From positions 1 to 5,584 of the forward strand of contig DASWHR010000057.1 of NCBI GenBank assembly GCA_036398095.1: 5,584 nt of DNA, read 5' to 3'. Below the pieces are notes generated by a model, which saw only the letters and a list, made by a program, of their open reading frames with translations, made no database searches and was not told the DNA's origin. The stretch is from DASWHR01 sp036398095 (GTDB lineage Bacteria > Actinomycetota > AC-67). Each line of letters starts with the position of its first letter. The first letter of the stretch is position 1. Shown here in pieces: positions 5,120 through 5,584 of this stretch. The position numbers were made by a program, and so were the translations under genes.

Positions 5120-5584
5120 TTAGAACAGCTCCCAAACTTGGAAGCATTCGCTCGTGCTGTTGGAATGAGATGTTGGGCGATAGTTCGTATCCCCCAGGTA
5201 CTCGGCTCGCCAGCAGAACCACTGGTTCACCCCGGTGTTCGCGGTGTAGGGATCCGACGTGGCGCTCCCGCCGGACAGCGTCTTGAGCCCGCCGACAAGG
5301 ACGCCGCCCGACGTGCACGCCGTCGGCGAGGCCGTCGGCCCGCAGAGGCGGAACCGAACCTGGCCGGTCGGGGCCGGCAGCCCGCCCGCGGCGCTCACCG
5401 TCGCAACATCCCTAGCCGTCGTGCCGACGTGGACCGAGTTCGCACCTTGCGGTTGCGATGTCGTGCTCACGTTTGCGAACCCGCGAAGGATGAAGCACTC
5501 GGTCGTCGCGTTGGTGTGCGTCGTCGGCTTGTATTGCGGGTCACCCGAGTATTCGGCTCGCCAGCAGTACTTGCCCGGCGGGTC
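5120..5584 (-). CDS. Secreted Ig-like repeat protein, C-terminal 154 residues (partial at right edge)
   Basis: The minus strand is open from the right edge (in frame at base 5584) to TAA at 5120-5122. This visible part is made of a beta-rich tandem repeat. One complete unit of 117 residues carries, in order, ANSVHVGTTARDVATVS, GQVRFRLCGPTASPTACTSGG, NTGVNQWFCWRAEYLGDTNY, and SHSNSTSECF. The preceding unit is seen only from PPGKYCWRAEYSGDPQYKP to TTECF. I know this pattern ('V.F.LCGP...C..GG ... YCWRAEY.GD..Y...SHTN.TTECF') from large extracellular bacterial Ig-like repeat proteins. The four Cys per unit suggest disulfides outside the cell. The protein ends ten residues after the last SHSN motif with QVWELF. 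No LPXTG signal, membrane anchor or other attachment domain follows, so anchoring, if any, would be N-terminal. An ATG at 5468-5470 lies inside a repeat and is not a plausible true start. The gene converges on the membrane protein gene. Its role could be adhesion or a surface layer; the sequence does not say. Confidence 0.8.
   Translation of the reverse strand, partial: DPPGKYCWRAEYSGDPQYKPTTHTNATTECFILRGFANVSTTSQPQGANSVHVGTTARDVATVSAAGGLPAPTGQVRFRLCGPTASPTACTSGGVLVGGLKTLSGGSATSDPYTANTGVNQWFCWRAEYLGDTNYRPTSHSNSTSECFQVWELF
5141..5584 (-). repeat. Tandem coding repeat, period 351 bases (117 residues)
   Basis: The ECF codons at 5492-5500 recur at 5141-5149, and the 15-base stretch TCGGCTCGCCAGCAG (plus strand) occurs at 5202-5216 and again at 5553-5567. 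Both pairs are offset by exactly 351 bases. One full unit (5141-5491) and the last 31 codons of the previous unit are inside the window. The copies differ at many third positions and at several residues (EYLGDTNYRPTSHSNSTS versus EYSGDPQYKPTTHTNATT), so the duplication is old rather than recent. More copies are expected beyond the right edge. Confidence 0.75.

Noticed and set aside
4498..5286. Plus-strand open frame of 262 codons running past the membrane protein stop
   Set aside because: It starts inside the membrane protein gene in another frame, is Arg-rich, and overlaps the repeat-protein gene and both intergenic hairpins.

Overview
The window is GC-rich throughout, with strong G/C preference at third codon positions. 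It looks bacterial and most like a high-GC actinobacterium, perhaps a Thermoleophilia-type soil lineage. The reasons are the DrrA/DrrB exporter pair, the Rox-like flavin hydroxylase, a DXR-type SnoaL-like fold, and secreted Ig-like repeats of the 'YCWRAEY...ECF' kind. Taxonomy is inference only; other high-GC phyla such as Eremiobacterota cannot be excluded.

Layout, left to right. (1) 1-102 (+): C-terminal end of a SnoaL-like/NTF2-fold protein, followed by a strong hairpin at 125-153. (2) 154-506: a gap with no intact gene. Its minus strand holds a short coding-like stretch (170-352) with no start codon, weakly reminiscent of the N-terminus of a hemerythrin domain. (3) 507-1946 (+): a complete class A FAD-dependent monooxygenase of the rifampicin monooxygenase/pentachlorophenol hydroxylase type with a C-terminal thioredoxin-like domain. 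(4) 2017-2997 and 2994-3794 (+): a translationally coupled DrrA-like ATPase and DrrB-like permease forming one drug/lipid-type ABC exporter. (5) 3816-4199 (-): a hot-dog thioesterase of the fluoroacetyl-CoA thioesterase (FlK) family with the catalytic Thr/Glu/His trio in place, convergent with the permease. (6) 4247-5020 (+): a polytopic membrane protein of unknown function, divergent from the thioesterase across a 47-base gap carrying a consensus TATAAT. (7) 5021-5119: a gap between convergent genes with two hairpins, probably a bidirectional terminator. (8) 5120-5584 (-): the C-terminal part of an extracellular protein built from 117-residue Cys-containing Ig-like repeats; its N-terminus lies beyond the right edge.

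The most coherent functional reading is a small-molecule handling island. A hydroxylase that could modify an aromatic compound lies next to an exporter of the DrrAB type, with a SnoaL-like protein upstream and an acyl-CoA thioesterase of a family known for detoxification downstream. Joint action of monooxygenase and exporter is inferred from adjacency and shared strand only. I see no sign of a CRISPR array, tRNA, rRNA, insertion sequence or phage gene. I did not find a clearly new multi-gene system; the best leads are the uncharacterised membrane protein and the hydroxylase-exporter pairing.
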